Below are positions 54,402 through 63,974 of a stretch of DNA of 64,000 nt, one piece after another. The stretch is taken from the NCBI RefSeq assembly GCF_023702675.1, contig NZ_CP098478.1, positions 3,782,001-3,846,000 on the forward strand, read 5' to 3'. The stretch comes from Acinetobacter sp. C26M (GTDB lineage: Bacteria > Pseudomonadota > Gammaproteobacteria > Pseudomonadales > Moraxellaceae). Position 1 is the first letter of the stretch. Every line of letters begins with the position of its first letter. The notes beneath the pieces were generated by a model. The model had not been told where the DNA came from, made no database searches, and saw only the letters and a list, made by a program, of their open reading frames with translations. The position numbers were made by a program, and so were the translations under genes.

Positions 54402-55577
54402 TTATTTTTTCTCCGCATCTACTCTTAACCAAATAATAAGAAGAATAGTTATAGACATAAGCTGATATCCACTATAAGCATTATTAGTTAACATCACTAC
54501 CAATGTTAAAATTGTATATAAAAACAATATCAAACCTGGATCTCTATTGATATTTCTAAATCCGCTCCATAACAAGCTTATTATAAAAATAGTAAAGACT
54601 AAGCAGCCTAACAATCCATACCTCATAAAAATCAATACATACTCGGAATCTAAGATTGAACCAAACTCATCTTTTGAGGGCCCAGTCCCGAACCAGGGAG
54701 ACTTTAAAAAAGCTTGCTTAGCTATCTGAAAAGTATCCAGTCTCACATTAACACTATCATTATTCCCTTCAGATAAATACTGAATTCCATATTTAATGTA
54801 ATCAAGATTTAAATAGGTATAAATAAAAAAGCCTATTATTGGAATAGAGAAAACAAGTGATATTTTAAACTTAAAATTGCCTTTTGAAAGCAAAACAAAA
54901 ACAACTATACAAACTGCTAACCCGGCTAATGTAGTCCTACTCTGAGTCATTACAATAGAAAGGAGAAGTAAACCTGAAATAGCAAGATTTAGAGGTGTGA
55001 TCTTTTTTAAAATCTGCGTAACATAAAAGAATAAGAAAAATGAACCTATTACTGCACCAGAGTTTGGATTAGAACCTGTGATTGGCGGCCTTTGTCCTGA
55101 TTCGACACCAACCAAATGAGAACTCCCATCTCCCAAATAAAAAGCTGAGATAAGATATCCAATATTTGCAGGATTAATTAGTTGTAATAAAAATACTAAC
55201 AAATACAAGAAAACTGAATATTCTATAAAATCAATAATTACCTTATCCATACCTTTTTTGTTTATACTATTAAACAGGATTAAATATGGAAGAAATTGAA
55301 AATATTTTACTACTTCAATATAATTTCTATAATCATCGGAAGACAAACCAAAAGCACCAGCATGCAAAGTGCTTAAAAATACCAAAAAACATATTAAAAA
55401 TATAATAATAGAAAATTTATCAATTTTTATTTTATATAAAAAAACAAATAAGAATAGAAAAATTGAAATTATAGTGGTTAAATAAAGACCGAACCCAAAA
55501 AAATTAAAAAAAGGTAGAACAAGTGATGACAATAGGCCAAATACTATTCCTTTCTGTAAAGTCTTAGTTGTGTTCAT
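54402..55577 (-). CDS. wzy: Repeat-unit polymerase (Wzy)
   Basis: The 391-residue protein has about eleven hydrophobic helices and a large extracytoplasmic loop of about 40-50 residues around 130-175 (SHLVGVESGQRPPITGSNPNSGAVIG), as in O-antigen polymerase/ligase-like proteins. Motif QSRTTLAGLAVC lies near 210-220, and GTGPSKDEFGSILDSEYVLIFMRYGLLG matches the usual late-loop G.G.(H/S)N.(Y/L) region. It polymerises the K unit on the periplasmic face. No other polymerase candidate exists in the locus. Very AT-rich. Confidence 0.82.
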   Translation of the reverse strand: MNTTKTLQKGIVFGLLSSLVLPFFNFFGFGLYLTTIISIFLFLFVFLYKIKIDKFSIIIFLICFLVFLSTLHAGAFGLSSDDYRNYIEVVKYFQFLPYLILFNSINKKGMDKVIIDFIEYSVFLYLLVFLLQLINPANIGYLISAFYLGDGSSHLVGVESGQRPPITGSNPNSGAVIGSFFLFFYVTQILKKITPLNLAISGLLLLSIVMTQSRTTLAGLAVCIVVFVLLSKGNFKFKISLVFSIPIIGFFIYTYLNLDYIKYGIQYLSEGNNDSVNVRLDTFQIAKQAFLKSPWFGTGPSKDEFGSILDSEYVLIFMRYGLLGCLVFTIFIISLLWSGFRNINRDPGLILFLYTILTLVVMLTNNAYSGYQLMSITILLIIWLRVDAEKK

Positions 55578-55631
55578 AATGACCTCACCTTTTTAAAACT
55601 AGTACTAAAGACATTATCCAAAATTCCATTT

Positions 55632-56960
55632 TCACAATTTCATCCACCAAAATAAAACAGGAAAGCAAGCAATAACAACACTTAAAACTGTAAGAATGTG
55701 TGTAATGAAAAAATTAGTTTTCACCCACAAAAGATTAGAAAATAAAGTTCGCATCAGAAAAAACATATAAAATGCCAATCCACCAGCAACAGAAGCCCCT
55801 ACAGCTCCAAACTTAGGAATTAGCATAAAACTTAGAACAATATGTACCAAAATAGCGGCAAAGCAGCTAATTAAAGTATATTTAGTTTTTTTCATCAGAT
55901 TTATTCCTATTCCTGTAATCTCAGATAAGGTATACAGTAAAGGAGCCAATGCACATAAAGGAATAATAATATAAATATTAGAATATGTTGCAGGAAGAAA
56001 AAATATTATTAATTTAGAAAAAAATATTAAAATAAAAATTATTACACAGATGGCAAGTGAGGCCTTAATCGAGATACTCTCAACTTTTTCTACAATAAAA
56101 TCACTTTTAACATTAGTTTCTCCAGCCCACTTATAAACAAGAGGGGCCCATATTGTATTAAATATACTAGAGAATATAATCACTCCACTAGCAACACTAA
56201 TTGCCATAGAATATATCCCCAACTGCTCCAAATCTGAAAAAGTTTTTAAATAAAATCTATCAGCTAGCTTCAACCCCCAAATAACCACACCAGTCAATAT
56301 TAAAGGAAAGCCAAATAGATAATATTTCTTTATATCTAAAAAATTTAATGACGTTTTAAAAGCTGAAAAAATATCTTTTTTATTTATCCATAAAAAATAC
56401 AACAGAACAAAAAAAACTGATAAAAACTGAGCCCAAATTATATTTTCAAAACTAATTTTTGTGAAAAAAGTAAATAATACCACAAGTATCAAGAAAATTA
56501 TTTTTGGGAAAAATTGACTTAAGGAAAACAATAATGCTTGGTCTTTGACCCTTTGAATTGAACTAAGGATTTTAATAAGTAGGCTAAAGAAACATGAAAA
56601 GAAAGTAAGCAGCAACAAAGTAAATGAGTATTGATCATACAAAAAAACAGAAATAAATTTTCCAAAAATTAAAAAAAGAAGCAGCCCACCACCTAATGAT
56701 GGGAATAAAACACCATATATTATATTTTTAAGTAATAATGACTTATTATTTGTGTCAAAATACTCTCTGATATATGCTTGATCTAGACCAAAACAAAATA
56801 CCAAGGTATATAAAACTATCACTGCTTGAAATATTGTATATCGTGCAACATCGTGCACTGTATAAAACCATGCAATAAGTGGGATCGTAGCAAGAGAGAT
56901 TAGTGCCGCTCCTAACGGACCAATACTATATTCAAGGATTTTTCTCCGGACAGCTGTCAT
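55632..56960 (-). CDS. wzx: Repeat-unit flippase (Wzx)
   Basis: The 442-residue protein has twelve to fourteen hydrophobic segments and the MOP/PST family layout, with basic Lys residues inside helices and ILEYSIGPLGAALISLATIPLIAWFYT at the N-terminus. It moves the undecaprenyl-linked repeat unit across the inner membrane. It sits beside wzy and between glycosyltransferase genes, 5 bp after the preceding GT gene. Composition is strongly AT-rich. Confidence 0.87.
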   Translation of the reverse strand: MTAVRRKILEYSIGPLGAALISLATIPLIAWFYTVHDVARYTIFQAVIVLYTLVFCFGLDQAYIREYFDTNNKSLLLKNIIYGVLFPSLGGGLLLFLIFGKFISVFLYDQYSFTLLLLTFFSCFFSLLIKILSSIQRVKDQALLFSLSQFFPKIIFLILVVLFTFFTKISFENIIWAQFLSVFFVLLYFLWINKKDIFSAFKTSLNFLDIKKYYLFGFPLILTGVVIWGLKLADRFYLKTFSDLEQLGIYSMAISVASGVIIFSSIFNTIWAPLVYKWAGETNVKSDFIVEKVESISIKASLAICVIIFILIFFSKLIIFFLPATYSNIYIIIPLCALAPLLYTLSEITGIGINLMKKTKYTLISCFAAILVHIVLSFMLIPKFGAVGASVAGGLAFYMFFLMRTLFSNLLWVKTNFFITHILTVLSVVIACFPVLFWWMKL

Positions 56961-56965
56961 ACTTA

Positions 56966-58135
56966 TTACTTTACTTGGTTATATATCGTCATCAGTTTAT
57001 TTACTACAGCAGATTCACTATAGTTTTCATAACAAGCGTTTCGAATCGCTAAATTATTATATTTCACACCATCGGATTCTTTTATTTTTTTCATTGCACT
57101 AGCTAACTCTTCAACATTGTTCTTTTCAACTAATAATCCATTTGTTGGATTCACAATATCTTCTGGCCCTCCACAACGTGTCGCAACAACAGGTAACCCA
57201 CTCGCTAAAGCTTCAATCACAACGACACCAAATGTTTCAACCTCACTCGACAAAACAAAACAGTCACATTGAACCATAATATCTGCAATAAACTCTCTAT
57301 TCTGTAGGCCTAAAAGTTTAATATTCGGAATATTGTTTTGTTTAATATATTCTTCTAAATTTTTCTTTTCGGATCCATCTCCAACAATAATCAATTCAAT
57401 ATCTTGAATCCCTTGGTTATATAGGGACTCTACTGCTTTAATAATATTAATTTGCATTTTGTTCTTATTCATAAATGCAACATTAATAAATTTAAAAGAC
57501 TCATTGTTTGATCTTTTATACAATGATCGTTCAAAAAAAATAGCATTAACAATGTTAGGAATTATCTCCCAATGTTTTTGAGTAGTAAATTTTTGACGAA
57601 AAAAACTACCCATTATCTGAGAAATAGCAACTAGCTTGTTGCTTTGTTTAAGAATATTTTCTGTACAATTAATTTCATATCCAGTGTACAAATTCCTTAT
57701 ATACCCACTACTATGCTCAGTAACAATATAGGGTATACCATATTTCTTCTTAATATATAGTGCGACTGCACCCATATGAAGGCAAGAATGAACATGTATT
57801 AAATCAGGCTTTCCATACTTCTGTATGTATAACTCAAATGCTTTAATCCCTCCAAATAAACTCAGTCTATTAATAAGACGAGGCATTCGGGGAAACCAAT
57901 ACATTGTCTTAAATCGTAATGTATTTATCCCATGGTCATTTTCATAAAAGATACCATGGGATCTATCAAACAACGTTCGCCAACGTCTTAAAGATCTTAA
58001 TTCTACTGTGACGACACCAACCTGAATACCAACGTTGAGAAGTGCTAAAGCCTGCTCTCTAAAAAAACATCCTCGAATATCTTCTGCGTCTTCTGGGTAC
58101 CAAGATGGCATCAGTAAAATATGTTTATTTTGCAT
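56966..58135 (-). CDS. GT4-family glycosyltransferase
   Basis: From the ATG at 58135 (MQNKHILLMPSWYPEDAEDIRGCFFREQA) the product is 389 residues. It has an N-terminal acceptor domain with PDLIHVHSCLHMGAVALY and IVTEHSSGYIRNL, and a donor domain with DIELIIVGDGSEKKNLEEYI, then CFVLSSEVETFGVVVIEALASGLPVVATRCGGPEDIV, the EX7E-type motif of GT4 enzymes. Overlaps the end of the upstream wbpE-like gene by 11 bases. Donor unknown. Confidence 0.83.
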   Translation of the reverse strand: MQNKHILLMPSWYPEDAEDIRGCFFREQALALLNVGIQVGVVTVELRSLRRWRTLFDRSHGIFYENDHGINTLRFKTMYWFPRMPRLINRLSLFGGIKAFELYIQKYGKPDLIHVHSCLHMGAVALYIKKKYGIPYIVTEHSSGYIRNLYTGYEINCTENILKQSNKLVAISQIMGSFFRQKFTTQKHWEIIPNIVNAIFFERSLYKRSNNESFKFINVAFMNKNKMQINIIKAVESLYNQGIQDIELIIVGDGSEKKNLEEYIKQNNIPNIKLLGLQNREFIADIMVQCDCFVLSSEVETFGVVVIEALASGLPVVATRCGGPEDIVNPTNGLLVEKNNVEELASAMKKIKESDGVKYNNLAIRNACYENYSESAVVNKLMTIYNQVK

Positions 58136-59207
58136 ATGCAGCAACAATTTTCTCTTGATCCTCAACTGTTAAGTAAGGATGCATTGGCAAACTCATCACT
58201 CTTTCAGCAATCGTATCACCAACAGGCAACAGCACACTTGCATCTGCCACCGCAGGTTGTTTATTTAAAGGAATAGGATAATGCACAGCTGTTGGAATAC
58301 CTTGGGCTTTTAACTGGTCTTGGACTTCTGCACGATTATCGACCTGAATCGTATATTGCGCCCATGCACTGGTATTATGTGACTCAAGGTATGGCGTTGT
58401 CTGGATACCAGCCTGATTAAATAACTGGTTATAGACGTCAGCAACTTTTTGGCGTGCTTGCATTTCATCATCCAAAATTTCTAGTTTTGGTAACAAAATG
58501 GCAGCTTGAATGGTATCTAAACGGCTATTCACACCCACACGTATATGGTGATAACGCTTGTCCTGACCATGACGCGCAATCTGACGAATCACTTTCGCCA
58601 ACTCATCATCGTTAGTAAAAATAGCACCGCCATCGCCATAACAACCCAATGGCTTACTAGGGAAGAAGCTAGTACATGCAACTGTGCTTAAGTTACAGCT
58701 TTTACGCCCCTTATAAGTTGCCCCAAAGCTTTGTGCGGCGTCCTCAATCACTGGAATACCATACTTTGCAGCAATCGCATTGATGGCATCAAAATCAGCA
58801 CATTGACCATACAAACTCACTGGGATAATGGCCTTGGTTCGAGGTGTAATTGCCGCCTCTAATTTCTCAGCATCTAAATTATAAGTTTTAGGATTTACAT
58901 CTATATAGACTGGCTTTGCGCCTAATAATGCCACTGTTTCGGCTGTTGCAATATAAGTAAAACCAGGTGTGATCACTTCATCACCTGGTCCTATACCAAA
59001 TGCCATTTGTGCAATTTGCAATGCATCTGTGCCATTGGCACACGTAATACAGTGCTTCGCCCCAACATAAGCAGCTAACTTTTCTTCTAGCTCAGTGACT
59101 TCTGGCCCAAGAATATACTGACCATGTGTCAATACATTTTGAATACCTGCATCAATTTTATCTTTAATTCGATGTTGCTGCGCTTTTAAATCAATAAAGT
59201 CAATCAT
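58125..59207 (-). CDS. wbpE: UDP-2-acetamido-3-keto-glucuronate 3-aminotransferase (WbpE-like)
   Basis: The 360-residue DegT-family enzyme starts MIDFIDLKAQQHRIKDKID and has CANGTDALQIAQMAFGIGPGDEVITPGFTYIATAETVALLG, IEDAAQSFGATYKG and CTSFFPSKPLGCYGDGGAIFT with the PLP Lys. This matches WbpE. It transaminates the 3-keto uronic acid made by the WbpB homologue, giving UDP-GlcNAc3NA. In Acinetobacter K loci the trio has been named dgaA/B/C. Gene order gna-wbpB-wbpD-wbpE supports the assignment. Confidence 0.88.
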   Translation of the reverse strand: MIDFIDLKAQQHRIKDKIDAGIQNVLTHGQYILGPEVTELEEKLAAYVGAKHCITCANGTDALQIAQMAFGIGPGDEVITPGFTYIATAETVALLGAKPVYIDVNPKTYNLDAEKLEAAITPRTKAIIPVSLYGQCADFDAINAIAAKYGIPVIEDAAQSFGATYKGRKSCNLSTVACTSFFPSKPLGCYGDGGAIFTNDDELAKVIRQIARHGQDKRYHHIRVGVNSRLDTIQAAILLPKLEILDDEMQARQKVADVYNQLFNQAGIQTTPYLESHNTSAWAQYTIQVDNRAEVQDQLKAQGIPTAVHYPIPLNKQPAVADASVLLPVGDTIAERVMSLPMHPYLTVEDQEKIVAAYAK

Positions 59208-59208
59208 A

Positions 59209-59787
59209 TTAACCTTGCTTTGTCAGTGTCGTTCCATCAAGTTGATAAACTGCTCCTGTGTGCGAACAGGTCACTTGTGCCTGCCCGTGCAAAGGAAGAT
59301 CTAGCTGTTCCCCAAACTCACTCATCCAACCGATTTGTTTTGCAGGTACACCGACCATCAGTGCATATGCAGGTATGTCTTTATTTACAACCGCACCTGC
59401 CCCAACAAAAGCATATGCTCCAATAGTCACACCACAGACAATGGTACAGTTTGCGCCTAATGTGGCACCCTTTTTCACCAACGTGTCACGATATTGGTCT
59501 TTTCGCTCAATTAGCGAACGTGGGTTATATACATTGGTAAAGACCATGCTTGGCCCACAAAATACACCTTCTTCCAAAACGACATTATCGTAAACCGATA
59601 CGTTGTTCTGGACTTTACAGTGGTCGCCAATGACAACGCGGTTACCCACAAATACGTTTTGGCCTAAAGACACACCTTTACCGATTTTGGCACCACCACA
59701 GACATGAACAAAATGCCAAACACGGGAATCATCACCAATTTGTGCACCATCATCAACTATGGCCGTTTCATGTTGATAAAAGCTCAT
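59209..59787 (-). CDS. wbpD: UDP-GlcNAc3NA N-acetyltransferase (WbpD-like)
   Basis: The 192-residue product is a hexapeptide-repeat acyltransferase beginning [35 protein letters not shown] and continuing with coil after coil ([62 protein letters not shown]). It acetylates the 3-amino group made by the aminotransferase. Overlaps the wbpB-like gene by 4 bases and ends 1 bp before the wbpE-like start. Confidence 0.9.
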   Translation of the reverse strand: MSFYQHETAIVDDGAQIGDDSRVWHFVHVCGGAKIGKGVSLGQNVFVGNRVVIGDHCKVQNNVSVYDNVVLEEGVFCGPSMVFTNVYNPRSLIERKDQYRDTLVKKGATLGANCTIVCGVTIGAYAFVGAGAVVNKDIPAYALMVGVPAKQIGWMSEFGEQLDLPLHGQAQVTCSHTGAVYQLDGTTLTKQG

Positions 59788-60734
59788 GCTTTTTTCACCT
59801 TTGCCAATAATGGATGCGGATTTACTGGGTTTTCAACAATTGGTGAAACGCGAATCACTTCAACGGTTTCAATCGCAGCACGGTTTTCTTCAACACCGTA
59901 ACCTTTACCTTCCAAGACACGTTGATAGCTTTGCGTATGCAAATCGGTAAACCCGCCTGAAAATTCAAGTTCTTCATTTTCAATGGTAATACTGCGATAA
60001 GTCAGTTTTTCACCTTGTACCGCATTATCTGGAAGGTTATTTGCATCAATCGACAAGAACCAGCGTACACGCGCGCGTTCATATTCCAAATAACCAGAAG
60101 AGGTTTTTTCATCACGGAAATGCACTTCATTTTTAACAATTTTTCCAAAAATAAAATGCAACATGTCGTAGAAATGCACACCAATATTAGTTGCTACACC
60201 GCCAGATTTGTTGTCCACGCCTTTCCATGATTTTAAATACCATTTACCGCGGGAAGTTAAATAAGTAAGATCAACATCAAATACTTTATCTGCTGGCGCA
60301 GCTTGAACTTTATCGCGCAATGCGATAATAGACGGGTGTAAACGTAATTGTAAAATCGAGTTTACCTTGGCACCATATTGCTTTTCATATTCTGAAAGCA
60401 TATTTAGATCTTCTGAATTCAGTACCAATGGTTTTTCACAAATGACTTCAATACCATTTTTCAACGCATATTTCATGTGAGGGGCATGTAGATAGTTGGG
60501 TGAGCAGATCGCAACATAATCTAGCTTTTCACCTTTTAATTTTTGGTCTTCTACGTAGGCTTCAAATTCTTCAAACTCAGTAAAGAATTCCGCTTCTGGG
60601 AAATGACTGTCCATAATTCCTACGGAGTCATTTACATCCATGGCAACAGCTAAAGTATTACCAGTTTCTTTGATCGCTTTAAGGTGGCGTGGTGCGATAT
60701 AACCTGCAGCACCAATAAGGGCAAATTTTTTCAT
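59784..60734 (-). CDS. wbpB: UDP-2-acetamido-2-deoxy-glucuronate 3-dehydrogenase (WbpB-like)
   Basis: The 316-residue Gfo/Idh/MocA oxidoreductase begins [25 protein letters not shown], an NAD-binding fold, and has [14 protein letters not shown] (conserved EKP) near residue 96 and [20 protein letters not shown] near 185. This is the WbpB signature. It oxidises C3 of UDP-GlcNAcA. It lies 27 bp after gna. Confidence 0.9.
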   Translation of the reverse strand: MKKFALIGAAGYIAPRHLKAIKETGNTLAVAMDVNDSVGIMDSHFPEAEFFTEFEEFEAYVEDQKLKGEKLDYVAICSPNYLHAPHMKYALKNGIEVICEKPLVLNSEDLNMLSEYEKQYGAKVNSILQLRLHPSIIALRDKVQAAPADKVFDVDLTYLTSRGKWYLKSWKGVDNKSGGVATNIGVHFYDMLHFIFGKIVKNEVHFRDEKTSSGYLEYERARVRWFLSIDANNLPDNAVQGEKLTYRSITIENEELEFSGGFTDLHTQSYQRVLEGKGYGVEENRAAIETVEVIRVSPIVENPVNPHPLLAKVKKA

Positions 60735-60761
60735 AATTAGAACTTCAATGTATAATTAAAA

Positions 60762-62057
60762 TTAGAGACGGAAAACTGTAAATCCAGCATCAGACATTTG
60801 GTTACGGTCAAAAAGACTTTTCACATCAGCTAATACTGGTTTTTCACTCTGTACATAACTACGTAATTCATTTGCCGCTAGCGAACGGAATTCATTATGC
60901 CCAACAGCCACAACAAGCGCATCAACGAGGTGTTCAGCATTAACTTGACCTAGTTCTACGCCATATTCATCTTTCACTTCTTTTGCATCAGCCCATGGAT
61001 CCGTCACAACAACCTGTGCACCCCATGCTTCGAACTCTTTAATTAAATCAGCAACCTTACTATTACGAATATCAGGACAATTTTCCTTAAAGGTCACCCC
61101 AAGAATGCCTACTTTTGAACGAGGAACATCAATACCATTTTGAAGCATTAGCTTAATCGTATTTCGAGCAACGTAGCGAGCCATATTGTCATTAATACGG
61201 CGACCGGCCAGAATCACTTGTGGATGATAACCAACTTCTTCAGCTTTATGCGTTAAGTAATAAGGGTCAACGCCAATACAATGCCCTCCGACTAATCCTG
61301 GACGAAAAGGTAAGAAATTCCACTTGCTGCCTGCAGCTTCGAGCACGTCAACAGTATCAATACCAATACGATCAAAAATTACTGACAATTCATTTACTAA
61401 GGCAATATTTAAATCACGTTGAGTATTTTCAATTACTTTTGCAGCTTCCGCGACTTTAATACTAGATGCTTTATGTGTCCCTGCCGTAATAATACTCGCA
61501 TACACTTGATCTACGACTTCAGCTACTTCCGGCGTACTGCCACTGGTAATTTTCTTGATTTTTGTAAGCGTATTGACTTTATCACCTGGGTTAATTCGCT
61601 CAGGACTATACCCTGCGAAGAAGTCTTGGTTAAATTTCAATCCCGACACTTGTTCTAATACGGGAATACATACTTCTTCTGTCGCACCAGGATAAACAGT
61701 CGATTCATATACAATGATATCGCCTTTTTTAATCACTTTCCCTAGAGTTTCGCTTGCTTTTTTAAGTGGAGTTAAATCTGGGCGATTAACCTGATCCACA
61801 GGAGTAGGCACAGTTACAATAAAAAAATTACAGCTTTTTAAGTCTTCTAGGTCTGCACTATAGCTCAATTGCTTTGCTTGAATCAGTTCTTCTGGTGAAA
61901 CTTCTAAAGTATGGTCCTGACCACGTTTCAATTCATCTATACGTTTTTGGTGAATATCAAATCCTACCACAGGAGTTTTTTTACCAAACTCAACTGCCAA
62001 TGGCAGACCTACATACCCTAAACCAATAATTGCTATTTTCAATTCGGCAAGTTGCAT
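60762..62057 (-). CDS. gna: UDP-N-acetylglucosamine 6-dehydrogenase
   Basis: From the ATG at 62057 (MQLAELKIAIIGLGYVGLPLAVEFGKK) the protein is 431 residues; the longer open frame to 62105 lacks a ribosome site. NAD motif GLGYVGLP is at residues 11-18, and the catalytic Cys is in RPGLVGGHCIGVDPYYLTHKAEE. It oxidises UDP-GlcNAc to UDP-GlcNAcA, feeding the WbpB/E/D homologues. The 209 bp upstream gap suggests a separate promoter from mnaA. Confidence 0.92.
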   Translation of the reverse strand: MQLAELKIAIIGLGYVGLPLAVEFGKKTPVVGFDIHQKRIDELKRGQDHTLEVSPEELIQAKQLSYSADLEDLKSCNFFIVTVPTPVDQVNRPDLTPLKKASETLGKVIKKGDIIVYESTVYPGATEEVCIPVLEQVSGLKFNQDFFAGYSPERINPGDKVNTLTKIKKITSGSTPEVAEVVDQVYASIITAGTHKASSIKVAEAAKVIENTQRDLNIALVNELSVIFDRIGIDTVDVLEAAGSKWNFLPFRPGLVGGHCIGVDPYYLTHKAEEVGYHPQVILAGRRINDNMARYVARNTIKLMLQNGIDVPRSKVGILGVTFKENCPDIRNSKVADLIKEFEAWGAQVVVTDPWADAKEVKDEYGVELGQVNAEHLVDALVVAVGHNEFRSLAANELRSYVQSEKPVLADVKSLFDRNQMSDAGFTVFRL

Positions 62058-62266
62058 CACAATCAGCCTTTTCCCTTGTATTAAAGTGTATATCTGTCTG
62101 TACAAAACTTATACCAGATTCTTTAAAATTAATTAACCGCATTAATCTCAGGGCGTACTATAGCAAATTTTTTACAAATGCCGCATTCCAATTGTATGAA
62201 TGTGTTTACTGAAACTTATCAATGAAGTTTGTAAGAAAGATCCTTCCTATGTAAAAACTCGGAGAG

Positions 62267-63406
62267 CTACCCCCTCCCATCAGTATTCTTGAGCAAAAAC
62301 TGAATAATAAGTTGACATGCTTGACCATCCCCATAAGGATTATGCGCCTCAGCCATCTCTGCATAAATAGTTGGATTTTCAAGCAACTCTGTTACTGAAC
62401 GTTCGATAGTTCCTGCATCTGTTCCAACTAAACGTACCGTCCCAGCACGAACTGCCTCAGGTCTCTCAGTGGTATCTCGCATCACTAAAACGGGCTTACC
62501 CAAAGATGGTGCTTCTTCTTGAATTCCACCAGAGTCGGTTAGAATTAGGTAACTACGATTCATTAAATAGACAAAAGGCAAATAATCTTGTGGCGATATC
62601 AGATGAATATTGTCTATATCCGCTAACAACTCATTGACAGGCCGTTGTACATTCGGATTTAAATGCACAGGGTAAACTATTTGGATATCAGGATATTTTT
62701 TAGCTAAATTACCTAATGCCTGACAAATATTTAAAAAGCCCTGACCAAAATTCTCACGACGGTGCCCTGTAACCAATATCAGTTTCTTATCCGCATCTAG
62801 GAATGAAAACTGTTGTTGAAATTCATCGACCAGCGACTGGTCTTGCTCAACCTTTTGCTTTACTTGTAACAAAGCATCAATCACGGTATTTCCTGTAATG
62901 ACAATATTTACAGGATTCACATTTTCTTTAATTAAATTTTCATACGATGATTGTGTAGGTGCGAAGTGATAATTCGTAAGTACGCCTGTTAATTTTCTGT
63001 TAGCTTCTTCTGGCCAAGGAGAATACAAATCCCCTGTCCTAAGGCCAGCTTCGACATGACCTACTTTTATCTTGTGATAATACGCGGCCAATGAAGCGGC
63101 AAAAGTTGTGGCAGTATCACCATGCACTAAAACAACATCTGGCACCCAAGTTTCAAATAACTGCTCTAAACCTTTGAGTACCCCTGAGGTAATATCAGAC
63201 AAAGTTTGCCCTGGTTTCATTAAATTCAAATCAAAATCAGGTGTTAACCCAAATAAACTCAGCACTTGATCCAACATTTGACGATGTTGACCTGTCACAC
63301 AGACTTTTGTCTCAAAATCTTGCTTAAGCTGTTGTAGGTTTAAGGCCAAAGGAGCCATTTTTATCGCCTCTGGCCGAGTACCAAATACCAATAGAACCTT
63401 TTGCAT
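62267..63406 (-). CDS. mnaA: Non-hydrolysing UDP-GlcNAc 2-epimerase (WecB/MnaA type)
   Basis: The 379-residue product begins [23 protein letters not shown] and shares nearly all blocks of E. coli Wec[62 protein letters not shown] and [33 protein letters not shown]. It interconverts UDP-GlcNAc and UDP-ManNAc. With a gna-wbpB/D/E set downstream, it could alternatively epimerise UDP-GlcNAc(3NAc)A as WbpI does, but the sequence is of WecB rather than WbpI type. It heads the minus-strand capsule operon. Confidence 0.9.
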   Translation of the reverse strand: MQKVLLVFGTRPEAIKMAPLALNLQQLKQDFETKVCVTGQHRQMLDQVLSLFGLTPDFDLNLMKPGQTLSDITSGVLKGLEQLFETWVPDVVLVHGDTATTFAASLAAYYHKIKVGHVEAGLRTGDLYSPWPEEANRKLTGVLTNYHFAPTQSSYENLIKENVNPVNIVITGNTVIDALLQVKQKVEQDQSLVDEFQQQFSFLDADKKLILVTGHRRENFGQGFLNICQALGNLAKKYPDIQIVYPVHLNPNVQRPVNELLADIDNIHLISPQDYLPFVYLMNRSYLILTDSGGIQEEAPSLGKPVLVMRDTTERPEAVRAGTVRLVGTDAGTIERSVTELLENPTIYAEMAEAHNPYGDGQACQLIIQFLLKNTDGRG

Positions 63407-63974
63407 TCAACGCACCCTCTATATTTACATTTCTATTTATGATTTTAAACATTCTAGGCTCTATAACACTTAATTCCAGCAAACAAATTCACACCATATC
63501 CATATTATATAGTTTCAAAGAACCACTATCACAACATGAATAAATCAATAAACTCACAAACTAATAGAAAAATAAGCACTATTGATCTTTTGCTAGCACT
63601 AATCAAACATGATTTTATTGTTAATAATTTTTACCATTGCACTGCGTCAAAGCAAAATTCTTTAACTTATTTCATACACTCAAGCGTTAGGATAACTTCT
63701 TTATTGAGTAAATTTAAAAATAGAAACCTCGATGTTTGAATTTACTCAAACTTGATTTGTATGATTGAACATCACTATACAACCTAGCTTTCATCTAAAG
63801 TATTTCACTATATTCTTTCCAATACTTGTTTCCATATTATTCAGATAAACTAAACATACAAACCGAAATGATTCTTCTATGCTTTTTTGATCTTTTTCAG
63901 CTAGAATTAGCCCAATTCTAAGTCCAAAGATATGTTGTTGTGTGACAACAGGTATAACTATTCAAGGGTCGATT
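63407..63974. promoter_or_regulatory. Divergent intergenic region of the capsule operons
   Basis: This 568 bp AT-rich stretch separates mnaA from the probable wza start. It must hold the promoters of both operons. A short hairpin AGAATT-agccc-AATTCT lies near 63902-63918. I see no ORF with a credible ribosome site, no JUMPstart-like motif and no terminator. It is longer than is common between wza and the first sugar gene in Acinetobacter K loci. Confidence 0.5.

Noticed and set aside
63536..63739. 67-residue plus-strand ORF upstream of mnaA
   Set aside because: No ribosome site, no recognisable motif, biased composition of an AT-rich intergenic region; treated as chance.
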